From positions 1 to 13,601 of the forward strand of contig CAYQPE010000046.1 in NCBI GenBank assembly GCA_964419445.1: DNA of 13,601 bases, read 5' to 3'. The position numbers and the translations under genes were made by a program. Shown in pieces: positions 5,853-13,601 of the stretch (the first letter of the stretch is position 1; each line of letters opens with the position of its first letter). The notes beneath the pieces were generated by a model that ran no database searches, was not told where the DNA came from, and saw only the letters and a program-made list of their open reading frames with translations. The stretch comes from JABHHG01 sp964419445. Its GTDB lineage: Bacteria > Fidelibacterota > Marinisomatia > SCGC-AAA003-L08 > D37C17.

Positions 5853-7439
5853 CAATTAACCACCACTAATTTTGCCCAAAACTCATATTTACTATCTTGA
5901 ATTTTACAGAAATAAACACCATTGGCAACGGTATTTCCTGCAGAATTCTTCCCATCCCAAATAAACTCAATTTCACCTGTGGAAGCAATTTCATTATAGT
6001 TATTTAAAGTCTTTACATGGTCCATGGAAAAATTGAAAATATCAATGTGAGGATTCCGNNNNNNNNNNNNNNNNNNNNNNNNNNNNNNNNNNNNNNNNNN
6101 NNNNNNNNNNNNNNNNNNNNNNNNNNNNNNNNNNNNNNNNNNNNNNNNNNNNNNNNNNAAACGGATTAGGATAAACACTAAAGTTAAAATTACTATCTTC
6201 AGGTGATTGAGTGTTTTGCCAAAATCTATTTACACTAGTATTTCCATTTTCATCAATGATGGCCAAGCCATCACCAGTTCCAATCCAAAGATTGTTATCG
6301 CTTGAAATAAATGATGAATACACTGAATTATCTAAAATCTGTTCTGCAGTTGCAGCATCTATAAATTGAGAATACTTTTCCCAATATTTTGAATTTAGTG
6401 ATTTATACAGTCCTTCAATAGTTGATGCATACATATTTTCATTATCAATTCTTAGATTATACAGTTTAATACTATTGTCAGTAAAATAATTTACCACATC
6501 CCAATTTTCACCATTGTTTTCAGAATAGGATAGTCCAATTTTTTCCGTAGAACCAGTTGACCATGTAATGGCATAAATAGTTTCTTCATTTGATTCAATA
6601 CCAACAACCCAATTCCCAGAGAGTCCTTGTGAAGTAGTAATATGTGTCCAATTTATACAATTACCAACAAATGTGCCTTTATTCAGTCCATTTGCAGTTC
6701 CCACCCAAATTACACTTTCATCAATATATACAGAAAACCCCTTATGATTATGATTTCCACCATCATTTGGGTCTTTGGGGTTTAACTCATAATTATCAAT
6801 ATCAATTTCACCACAGTATAAAGAATCTTGATCATCCATGGGTAAGGGAATCACTTCCCATTCTGGATTTTCAGTAGTATAATTAAACCGTTGTAATCCA
6901 CCAGCCCAACTGGTGGAATATATGTAATTTTCATCAATAGCTAAATCATAGGTTACATTATTAACTTCAGTGGTTACGGCCAACACATCAATAGTTTGTC
7001 CCCCCCATTCTGATTGATAGTAAAGTCCTAATTCAGGATTTTCCACAACTGGTTGAGGCATTAATTCCCAAGTATTTCCATAATCTAATGAATACGCTAC
7101 CCCTGTACCCATAGGTTCATTCGAATCTGTAGCGGCTGAATAGTATGTAGTAACTCCCGAGACAGCAATAACATTTTCAAAAATTTCTAATGCAGGATTA
7201 CCCCCTGTAGGCATATTTTCATCTTCAATAGTGGAAAATGTAATACCCTCAGATTCATTAACTACTGCTTTCCCTAATCCTGTAGATGTACTTAAATAAA
7301 CTATATTTTCTATTGATGATTCAATGTCAATAATTCCATTACTTGGAAGGGTGGTATTAGAACTTTCATCACTACGATTTAAAGAAAAAGATGTTGGTGC
7401 TGAGAATAAAACTGAAATAAATATTAAAATAATTTTCAT
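5852..7439 (-). CDS. Secreted beta-propeller protein with T9SS type A sorting domain, interrupted by a scaffold gap
   Basis: Two reading frames flank a 100-N gap and belong to one gene. The N-terminal part (7439-6159, 427 residues) starts with a signal peptide (MKIILIFISVLFSAPTSFS) and then a beta-propeller-like region. This includes Asp-box motifs SLDYGNTW (117-124) and SENNGENW (306-313) and blade repeats IWVGTANGL (244-252) and LWIGTGDGL (384-392). It ends with FSVYPNPF, the classic start of a T9SS C-terminal sorting domain. After the gap, 6058-5852 gives the rest of that domain: GEIEFIWDGKNSAGNTVANGVYFCKI and a final KLVVVN. The start is ATG 7439, overlapping the upstream stop by 4 nt (ATGA) with GAGG 7 nt before it; an upstream TTG at 7445 is weaker. 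The protein is predicted to be exported through the SprA channel and attached or released at the surface. PorZ, a T9SS component, has a similar layout, but I cannot show orthology. Confidence 0.82.
6059..6158. other. Scaffold gap (100 N)
   Basis: Exactly 100 N, the usual placeholder for a gap of unknown size. It falls just after YPNPF in the sorting domain, so the middle of that domain is missing and the apparent frame change across it is not evidence of a frameshift. Confidence 0.95.
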
Positions 7440-8341
7440 GGACAATCCTCAGAACAGTTGAGACTGTTCTCAAAATTTGACATACAAATACTATCACCAC
7501 ATCCATGAACCCAAAGGGTAGATTCTAAATTATCCATTACATTAAAAGTGCATTCATCTACATCAGAGGAAACACAATGCCCAAAATCTAAATCATGAAG
7601 CACAAAATTAAACAAAACCTCACCTGTACCTCCACATTCATTAAGAGGTCTAAAGGGGATTTTTATAAAATATGAAAAATTGCTACTGCTACCATATCTT
7701 TCATTTTCAATAATATTAAAATAATGTACTAGACCATCATTAGTAGATCCAGTATCTCGCTCACAAAGTTCATCATCACCGGGATAAATGTCTTTATACA
7801 TATTATCTGAATTCACCTGAATTTCAATATAATTGTTTGAAACATTTACATATTCACTATGTGATGCAATATTCCCCCATGTGTCAATGGCTGTAAAATC
7901 TGCTCTCATAAGTTTCCCACTGACCACAACTTCAATATCTAAACTATCTGGAGTAGATTCTAATAATTGAAAACTATTATCCATATTAATCAGTTTTATT
8001 GAAGGCTCCACATCTGTGAAATCTAATTCCTCAGCAGATGTTAAAATTGAATACCGTCCATTTCCAGAAATAATATCGCCATTACTACCATCATCATGAA
8101 GTGAAAATTCACCAATTGAATGGTAGCCCCCATCATAGTAAGAATGCAACTGAACACTTACAGATTGTATTGAGTCCGTATCTTCAAAATAATCTAAAAA
8201 TGTTTGGATGAAGAGTTCATTGTTTAATTTATCCACAGCTATTTGAATTTCAGAAAATTCAAAAGTGGTATTATGAGAACTTGGGATTTCTTCCATACAA
8301 CTTACAAAAAACAATACGATGAATATCATACTACGCATCAT
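7436..8341 (-). CDS. Probable lipoprotein of unknown function with Cys-rich C-terminal tail
   Basis: A 301-residue protein I do not recognise as a named family. The N-terminus (MMRSMIFIVLFFVSC) is a short hydrophobic signal ending in a lipobox-like FVSC, so Cys15 is probably lipidated by signal peptidase II. Residues 81-98 (LHDDGSNGDIISGNGRYS) match the 'DDG-GD-GDGxY' motif often seen in secreted proteins of this bacterial group, near an Ig-like beta region. The C-terminus carries CGDSICMSNFENSLNCSEDC with Cys281, Cys286, Cys296 and Cys300. This is a variant of the 'CGNGxCExxENxxNCPxDC' motif of secreted proteins, probably disulfide-bonded or metal-binding. The ATG at 8341 (or the next codon, 8338) overlaps the end of prmA, and the stop overlaps the next gene by 4 nt. 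Its place between prmA and the sorting-domain protein suggests an envelope role, but none can be assigned. Confidence 0.75.
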   Translation of the reverse strand: MMRSMIFIVLFFVSCMEEIPSSHNTTFEFSEIQIAVDKLNNELFIQTFLDYFEDTDSIQSVSVQLHSYYDGGYHSIGEFSLHDDGSNGDIISGNGRYSILTSAEELDFTDVEPSIKLINMDNSFQLLESTPDSLDIEVVVSGKLMRADFTAIDTWGNIASHSEYVNVSNNYIEIQVNSDNMYKDIYPGDDELCERDTGSTNDGLVHYFNIIENERYGSSSNFSYFIKIPFRPLNECGGTGEVLFNFVLHDLDFGHCVSSDVDECTFNVMDNLESTLWVHGCGDSICMSNFENSLNCSEDCP

Positions 8342-9161
8342 TACAAATTTCCATCATTAACCATTCACCTTGTTGAAATACATGCTCAACTTTTAATCCA
8401 TTTTTGATACATTCATTATGTATAATTTTTTCATCCGAATCTAATATTCCAGAAAGGAAAATTTTACTTCTAACACCCCTAAAATTGGGAATTAATTTTA
8501 ATAATATATTTCGATTTATGTTTGCCAGTATGTAATCAAAATTAAAATCATTCCATTGTGTGGCATCAATGCAATGAAAGGGGATTTCACCACAATCATT
8601 TAATATAATATTTTCATGAAAATTCTCTTCACAAACATCATCATACTCAACGCCTACAATTGTAGATGCCCCTAGTTTTTCCGAGGTAATGGCTAAAATT
8701 CCACTTCCAGTACCTAAATCTAAAACACTCTTTCCTTCAAGGGGATGTCTCACTAATGCTTCAATCATTAAATAAGTAGTTTCATGATGGCCAGTACCAA
8801 ATGCCATTCCCGGCTTAATTTTGATGTTGATAGGATATCGTGAATCTTTCTCTTGCCAATCAGGAATTACTGCAATTTGGTTTTGAACATAAATTGGGTT
8901 GAAATTATCTTTCCACTTCAAATGCCAAGGTTCCATCTCTTGCATTTCCCATGTAAAACTAAACTTATGAAGAGATTCAAAATCAGCAAGCATTTCATCA
9001 ATTTGCTTTTTATTTTCGGGATTAAAATAAATATTAACGGAGCCATCCAAATCAATCATGCCAAGGGATTCATCCTGAATAAGTGAGGATATAATTTCTA
9101 TAACTTCTCTTGATGCCGTTAAATGAAGTACTTCCCAATATTTTGCATCTAAATTACTCAC
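8331..9161 (-). CDS. prmA: Ribosomal protein L11 methyltransferase
   Basis: A cytoplasmic S-adenosylmethionine-dependent enzyme that trimethylates lysines and the N-terminus of ribosomal protein L11. It has 276 residues, close to the usual 290. The N-terminal domain (about 8-100) includes YWEVLHLTA and WHLKWKDNFNPI, the PrmA substrate-recognition region. The linker KIKPGMAFGTGHHETT (115-129) is diagnostic. SAM-binding motif I is VLDLGTGSGILAI (146-158), followed by GVEYDD (170-175), ANINRNILLKLIP (213-225, the PrmA form of the catalytic loop) and LSGIL (236-240). The start is GTG at 9161, because the homologous region begins at residue 8 and no ATG lies between; it overlaps the preceding stop by 8 nt. 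Its presence inside a secretion gene chain is probably positional rather than functional, since PrmA acts on ribosomes. Confidence 0.95.
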   Translation of the reverse strand: MSNLDAKYWEVLHLTASREVIEIISSLIQDESLGMIDLDGSVNIYFNPENKKQIDEMLADFESLHKFSFTWEMQEMEPWHLKWKDNFNPIYVQNQIAVIPDWQEKDSRYPINIKIKPGMAFGTGHHETTYLMIEALVRHPLEGKSVLDLGTGSGILAITSEKLGASTIVGVEYDDVCEENFHENIILNDCGEIPFHCIDATQWNDFNFDYILANINRNILLKLIPNFRGVRSKIFLSGILDSDEKIIHNECIKNGLKVEHVFQQGEWLMMEICNDA

Positions 9162-10080
9162 CTAAAGCACCATCCATCATATAAATGTAATTGAGTACCA
9201 CTGTACCAACAACTGCTAAACTTTCTGCAGAACATTTATCAGGCGTATCTTTAAGAGTATGCCAATAATTTTTAGACTTATTTGGATAATCAAAATCTAT
9301 AATATCAATGGCAGGAATCCCTGCGTGAACATATAATACTCGATGATCATCAGTTATGGGAAGGCCCATTTTCTTTTGAAATTGGAAATAACCTAATTGA
9401 TGGGCAAAATTCCAAATATCCATAACTAAATCAGGAGCTTGCATATACGAATATTGCTCAATAGGGAGGGTCAATTCTTTATCTCCTACCATATCCAAAC
9501 ATATTGCAGCTTCAGGAATTGGCTGAGGTATATGCTTGGAAAAAAGCCGTGTTCCAATACCAAAATTATGAGAATCTCCAGCATGCCCCACATCTTCTCC
9601 ATCAACTAATAGGATGTCAATTCCTAAGTTTATTAGTGGCATTACATTTAACATCTCAGCAATAACCATAAGTACAGCCACGCCACTAGCACCATCATTT
9701 GCCCCAATGATAGGTGTATTATGGTTTAATGAATCCACATCTAAATCTGCAATTTTACGTGTATCCCAATGTGCCATGAGCATAATTCTGCGTTGAGCAT
9801 TTTCATTAAAACGGACCAAAAAATTTGTCAATCGTAGAGAATCTGGTGCTTCATAAGGATGTATAATAGACTCTTTCATTACCATGAGTTTTGCATCCAT
9901 TGGTTCAAAAAAATGAGTAAAATATTTTATGGTATTGGCATGACCCACACTTCCGGGATATCGTGGTCCAAAATCACATTGTTTTTTTAAATAAGTGTAT
10001 GCTCGTTCCCCATCAAAATATTGAATATTTTGAGAGTATATTAAACATCCAAAAATTAATATTATTATTCTTTTCATCAT
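9154..10080 (-). CDS. M28-family zinc enzyme, glutaminyl-peptide cyclotransferase-like
   Basis: A 308-residue exported zinc enzyme. The signal peptide ends near FGCLIYS, leaving Gln17 as the likely first mature residue. M28 motifs in order: AHWDTR (103-108), GANDGASGV with zinc ligand Asp129, LLVDGEDVG with Glu162-Asp163 (general base and ligand), CLDMVGD with Asp196, TDDHRVLYVHAGIP (243-256) and YWHTLKDT with His274. The DDH and WHT segments match glutaminyl cyclases better than M28 aminopeptidases. Such enzymes convert N-terminal Gln to pyroglutamate. In Bacteroidetes, many proteins cleaved by signal peptidase I start with Gln and are capped this way, which fits a gene placed directly after sprA. 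An aminopeptidase role is the alternative. The start is ATG 10080, overlapping the sprA stop by 4 nt; the adjacent ATG at 10077 has AGGA close upstream and is also possible. Length and residues look complete. Confidence 0.85.
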   Translation of the reverse strand: MMKRIIILIFGCLIYSQNIQYFDGERAYTYLKKQCDFGPRYPGSVGHANTIKYFTHFFEPMDAKLMVMKESIIHPYEAPDSLRLTNFLVRFNENAQRRIMLMAHWDTRKIADLDVDSLNHNTPIIGANDGASGVAVLMVIAEMLNVMPLINLGIDILLVDGEDVGHAGDSHNFGIGTRLFSKHIPQPIPEAAICLDMVGDKELTLPIEQYSYMQAPDLVMDIWNFAHQLGYFQFQKKMGLPITDDHRVLYVHAGIPAIDIIDFDYPNKSKNYWHTLKDTPDKCSAESLAVVGTVVLNYIYMMDGALGE

Positions 10081-13000
10081 CCTTGAATACGGATATTGAC
10101 CTTAAAACCAACATCACGTTCTTCATTTTTACCTGTATTTTTGTTTTCTGATAGCTTATAAACGAAATAAAAATTACCATTTACCCATTTAGTAAAACTA
10201 TAATTAACATTGGGTTTTACATTTATAGTTACTGAACGGTCTTCTTCATTAAAATGACTTATATCTGTGGCATTTCCGGGGTCAATAAGTTTATAATTTT
10301 GCTCCCATGACATCGTCAAGTCAAAATTCATATCATTGGGAATATAAAAATCTTGGAAGAAAAAGAGCGGAATTCTTAAACCACCTGAACGATTGTAACT
10401 CAATGAGCTATTTACTTTGTTGCTATAGGTTCGTGTTGTTGGTGTCCCTACACGTGTATTATTAATACCTTGAGTATGAGACAGATTTACATTAAATGAA
10501 ACATAGTTTTTACCCTTAGTTTTCATATTGATGCCAAGCAGTGGTGACAAAGATTGAGTATAACTCCAAGTATCTAAATCTTCACCTCTGAAAGATGAAC
10601 TTTTTTCATTATTGTAGCTGTGTGATATACTTATACTTTTAAAATATTTATCTAATATCCACCATTTTTCAATGCCTGACCAATTTACGTTCCAACTAAC
10701 AAATGGAAACCCTTCATCTCCCCGAAGTCCGAGAGGTAAAAATGTTTCTGACTTATTTACTGTCAACTGAGGTGTAGATGTTGAATTCGTAGTCTTGGAA
10801 ATATTATTCTTATACTCAATTTTTGAAATTTGAAACTTAGATGTAAGATTTAATCCTGTGGATGCGGTGAATTTATCTTCAACTTTATGGGTAAAAGTGT
10901 ATGTTCCAACATCATTATTATAAGTGAGATTAGATGGGGTTTCATTTATTCCCAATCGATAATAGTAATCTGGTGAATCTGTAGCTAAAATATTATTTAG
11001 TTTGTGTGTTTCTGAATGATCCAAATTGAGTTTTAGTTTTGTTGCCATGGATAATATGGAATGCATTTTGCCCAACATATACTTCATTACAGGATTTTTA
11101 AATTCATATATCTTCGTAGAACTTTTAGAAGATGACCGACTACTCCTTCTACCCCGTCGAGAGCGTGATGAAGATCCGCTTTTACTTTCTGGAGTATAAA
11201 ATAATTCCACAATTTCTTTTGGGGTAATATTTACTGTAGTTTTCAACGGTGCCGAAACATTAATGTTGGCCAATGAAAGCGAATCAGTCTGAGTAGATAA
11301 ATCCCATGAATATGACGGGTTATATGTAATCTTTGGATCTAACCAATTTATAAAATCTGGATCAAATGTAATGGTAAGTTTTTCAGAAATATTTTTAATA
11401 AGTCCTGGCGATAGATTTTTAACAAAATCCATTTTGTTATCTTTGTAATCATCCAAATTACTGGATATACTCTTGGTATAATTTGTGCTAAAACTTTTCG
11501 TGAATTTATAATTCAAACCAAAATCACGTTTCATTTTCAAACTATAGGTAGGTGTTTCAGTACCAATTCTCTGCTTACTCAATTTATCATTTTCATTGAG
11601 TGTCATATTGGCATTTAATTTGTCGGGAGTATAATAAAATCTTGACTCTGAAAGGAATGTACCCACAACTGGAACTTTCTTCATCCATGAGAACAAGTTG
11701 ATATAATTTTCTTTTCCAAATCGATATTCATATTTAGCTGATGATTGAAAGTCTAAAGATTCTTCTAGCTCAATGGTTGTGGTAGAGCGTCGTTTCCCAA
11801 TAGCAGAAAAATTTAGGGAAATATTATCAATTGTGGATCGAACAAACCAGTTGTTACTTCTGGCAGATTTATTAAAAGAAGTACTAAAAGTTAATTTTTC
11901 ATCTATGGACTGAATAGATGAATCTGCTTCTTCAATACTTCCTGCTAGAATATCACTACCCGGCATATATTTTGGAGAAGAAACACTATGCTCATAGGTC
12001 ATTTTTAATGGTGTTTTAACTCCCAGTTTTGCAGGTAAAAATAAATTGGGGTTCAGAGTTGCATTAATTTTATATGTTTCAGAATTATTACCTGTACCTA
12101 ACCGCTCTTGTAATCGATGAAAATCTGCATCTTTCCGTTCATAAGATGATGAAATTTTTAGGAAATCTGCAAAATCTAACTGACCATCTACTCTAAATGC
12201 ACGACCCTTTTCATTCTTGACTCCAGACATTCTCAGCTCATCTAACAATACTTTTCCATAGAGAGGCTGTGATTCATCTTTATTCACCACACCCACCACA
12301 ATATATTTCAAATTATCAATGGCAGGTTCACCTTTAATTCTTAACTCTGTACAATTTTGACAAACTGAAGATAAATCAAACTGTTGCCCTGACCAAGTCC
12401 ATACATCTGTATCTAAATCATANNNNNNNNNNNNNNNNNNNNNNNNNNNNNNNNNNNNNNNNNNNNNNNNNNNNNNNNNNNNNNNNNNNNNNNNNNNNNN
12501 NNNNNNNNNNNNNNNNNNNNNNTCTAAAAAGATTAAGCTGTCCAACTCAACTAAAAACGTCGTTAAATTATCATAATCTAAAGATAATTCAGCAATTATT
12601 GACTGGTATGAATAATTTACATCTGTGATAAATTCTGGAAGTGCACCTCCACATCCATCTTCATCTTCATCTGCTACTCCATCTACCCCAGTATCTTCAA
12701 ATGATTCAAGTGGATGAATTTCTAACTTTCTAGATGACAGATGGTCAATGCTTATATCAATATGATTTCTAACATCCCATTCTGGATAAATGGGTTGGCG
12801 AATTTCATAGAAGTTTTCATCACGACCAATTCTAAATAATAATTCTGCATTTCCATCGTCACTCCACTCTCCAGGCTTTGCAGGATCGCCACCAAAAACA
12901 TACATCTGAAGATTATTGTACACAAAGAAACTTTTAGCATTATCCCCTGAAAGTGTTGACAGGTTTTTCTCAATGGCAAAAATACTATTTTCATCGATTC

Positions 13001-13601
13001 CCCCAGGATTACAATTCTCATCGTTACATTCGGTATTCTCTTCAAATGACATAACCAAAGACTGCTCTTTTAAAGTTATTCCCGTATAACTATCTACTTC
13101 TTGTACCACACCTGCAGGTTTTACATATTCAGGATTTTCATCTGTATTTATCACTTCTATTGTAAAGGTAGAATCAATAACAAATTCCGTAGTATAGAGG
13201 GAATCGCTATTTATTTCACCTAATTCTTCCCACTCATTTCCAACAATTTCTAATTTTGCAATTTTTAATATATTATCAGATGTCTCAGAATCATTTTGAC
13301 CTTCTACCCACAGACGCATATTCCGAACATCAGTCCACTCTACTGATCCTTCACCTCGTTTTTCGAATTTTGCTAAAGGCACCCTAAATAATTTCCATCC
13401 TGTTGGCACACCATCAGCTTCTGTTTCTGTAACTTTATATGGTGAAAAATCATCAGTGGGATAAAGTGATATAGTGAAATAATCATTCACATTATCCAAA
13501 CTATAATCTTTATCTAAATCTTCTGAATCTGGATATCGATAGCCTGATGCCTGTCCATTACCTTCCAGTCCATTAATTCCAGAATAATCTGATGATTCTT
13601 C
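10077..13601 (-). CDS. sprA: T9SS translocon channel SprA/Sov, C-terminal part (5' end outside window)
   Basis: The frame is open to the window edge, so the start is not visible; a TTG at 13499 is internal. About 1,174 codons are present including a 100-N gap, against roughly 2,400 residues for full SprA. SprA forms the very large outer-membrane beta-barrel through which T9SS cargo leaves the periplasm. Evidence: the Asp-rich segment NGLEGNGQASGYRYPDSEDL before VNDYF (13571 to about 13485), IKGEPAIDNLKYIVVGVVN (around 12345-12290) and GKVLLDELRMSGV (around 12265-12225), all typical of SprA. These are followed by some 700 residues of alternating beta-strand sequence ending NVNIRIQG-type at the stop. 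A Ser/Arg-rich loop lies at about 11118-11189, and a Cys pair is at CQNC near 12360. The stop overlaps the next gene by 4 nt. Sequence across the gap at 12423-12522 is unknown, and frame continuity there is assumed. Confidence 0.9.
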   Translation of the reverse strand, partial: EESSDYSGINGLEGNGQASGYRYPDSEDLDKDYSLDNVNDYFTISLYPTDDFSPYKVTETEADGVPTGWKLFRVPLAKFEKRGEGSVEWTDVRNMRLWVEGQNDSETSDNILKIAKLEIVGNEWEELGEINSDSLYTTEFVIDSTFTIEVINTDENPEYVKPAGVVQEVDSYTGITLKEQSLVMSFEENTECNDENCNPGGIDENSIFAIEKNLSTLSGDNAKSFFVYNNLQMYVFGGDPAKPGEWSDDGNAELLFRIGRDENFYEIRQPIYPEWDVRNHIDISIDHLSSRKLEIHPLESFEDTGVDGVADEDEDGCGGALPEFITDVNYSYQSIIAELSLDYDNLTTFLVELDSLIFLXXXXXXXXXXXXXXXXXXXXXXXXXXXXXXXXXXYDLDTDVWTWSGQQFDLSSVCQNCTELRIKGEPAIDNLKYIVVGVVNKDESQPLYGKVLLDELRMSGVKNEKGRAFRVDGQLDFADFLKISSSYERKDADFHRLQERLGTGNNSETYKINATLNPNLFLPAKLGVKTPLKMTYEHSVSSPKYMPGSDILAGSIEEADSSIQSIDEKLTFSTSFNKSARSNNWFVRSTIDNISLNFSAIGKRRSTTTIELEESLDFQSSAKYEYRFGKENYINLFSWMKKVPVVGTFLSESRFYYTPDKLNANMTLNENDKLSKQRIGTETPTYSLKMKRDFGLNYKFTKSFSTNYTKSISSNLDDYKDNKMDFVKNLSPGLIKNISEKLTITFDPDFINWLDPKITYNPSYSWDLSTQTDSLSLANINVSAPLKTTVNITPKEIVELFYTPESKSGSSSRSRRGRRSSRSSSKSSTKIYEFKNPVMKYMLGKMHSILSMATKLKLNLDHSETHKLNNILATDSPDYYYRLGINETPSNLTYNNDVGTYTFTHKVEDKFTASTGLNLTSKFQISKIEYKNNISKTTNSTSTPQLTVNKSETFLPLGLRGDEGFPFVSWNVNWSGIEKWWILDKYFKSISISHSYNNEKSSSFRGEDLDTWSYTQSLSPLLGINMKTKGKNYVSFNVNLSHTQGINNTRVGTPTTRTYSNKVNSSLSYNRSGGLRIPLFFFQDFYIPNDMNFDLTMSWEQNYKLIDPGNATDISHFNEEDRSVTINVKPNVNYSFTKWVNGNFYFVYKLSENKNTGKNEERDVGFKVNIRIQG
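12423..12522. other. Scaffold gap (100 N) inside sprA
   Basis: Exactly 100 N, a placeholder for a gap of unknown size. The same frame happens to continue on both sides, but this has a one-in-three chance and does not give the true missing length. Confidence 0.95.

Noticed and set aside
6042..6178. Frames reading across the N gap as real protein ends or starts
   Set aside because: The gap length is a placeholder, so the codons spanning it and the tail or head they create on the other side are artefacts.
5852..7439. Naming the propeller protein PorZ
   Set aside because: The layout (propeller plus sorting domain) is similar, but the same layout occurs in many cargo proteins and no PorZ-specific signature could be verified by eye.
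12752..13045. A 97-codon minus-strand frame inside sprA
   Set aside because: It is an out-of-frame shadow of sprA, whose own frame carries the conserved motifs.
1..13601. CRISPR arrays, tRNA or rRNA genes, transposases and phage genes
   Set aside because: No regularly spaced repeats, cloverleaf-like sequences or recognisable mobile-element proteins were found on either strand.

Overview
The window is AT-rich DNA. Every protein gene I can support lies on the minus strand, so the genes are described from high coordinates to low. It contains a SprA-type translocon, PorV-like outer-membrane barrels, a cargo protein with a type IX secretion (T9SS) sorting domain, and a signal-peptide-bearing lamin-tail-domain protein. 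These place it in the Fibrobacteres-Chlorobi-Bacteroidetes group. The mix of these with an archaeal-style TrmB regulator, a Cys-rich 'CGDxxC' tail motif and recognisable Shine-Dalgarno sequences (usually weak or absent in Bacteroidetes) makes a marine Marinimicrobia/SAR406-like lineage my best guess. That assignment is inference. Two runs of exactly 100 N are scaffold gaps of unknown true length.

Region 1, 13601 to 4076, is a T9SS and envelope gene chain with almost no spacing. It starts with the C-terminal part of sprA (5' end outside the window). It continues with an M28-family glutaminyl-cyclase-like enzyme, the ribosomal protein L11 methyltransferase prmA, a probable lipoprotein and a beta-propeller protein with a C-terminal sorting domain (split by a gap). 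Two PorV/PorQ-like barrels close this part. Stops and starts overlap by 1 to 11 nt or abut, which suggests one transcript with coupled translation. Most members fit one process: SprA is the channel, PorV-type proteins are known partners of the channel, the sorting-domain protein is a substrate, and a glutaminyl cyclase would cap N-terminal Gln on exported proteins.

Region 2, 4075 to 353, starts with a YibQ-type divergent polysaccharide deacetylase abutting the last barrel gene. A 75-nt spacer follows that holds a perfect 8-bp inverted repeat. Next come two GAPDH-family genes that overlap by 4 nt. The downstream copy is a canonical NAD-type GAPDH. The upstream copy has lost the catalytic Cys (now Ser149), the substrate-phosphate Arg and the STGA phosphate loop, so it looks like a pseudoenzyme. 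A TrmB-family sugar-responsive regulator ends the cluster and is a natural candidate to control the GAPDH pair.

Region 3, 352 to 1, is a 157-nt intergenic segment with a near-consensus CRP-type palindrome, a perfect 10-bp inverted repeat and a possible promoter. It is followed by the 5' end of a lamin-tail-domain secreted protein that runs off the window. No tRNA, rRNA, CRISPR array or transposase was seen.
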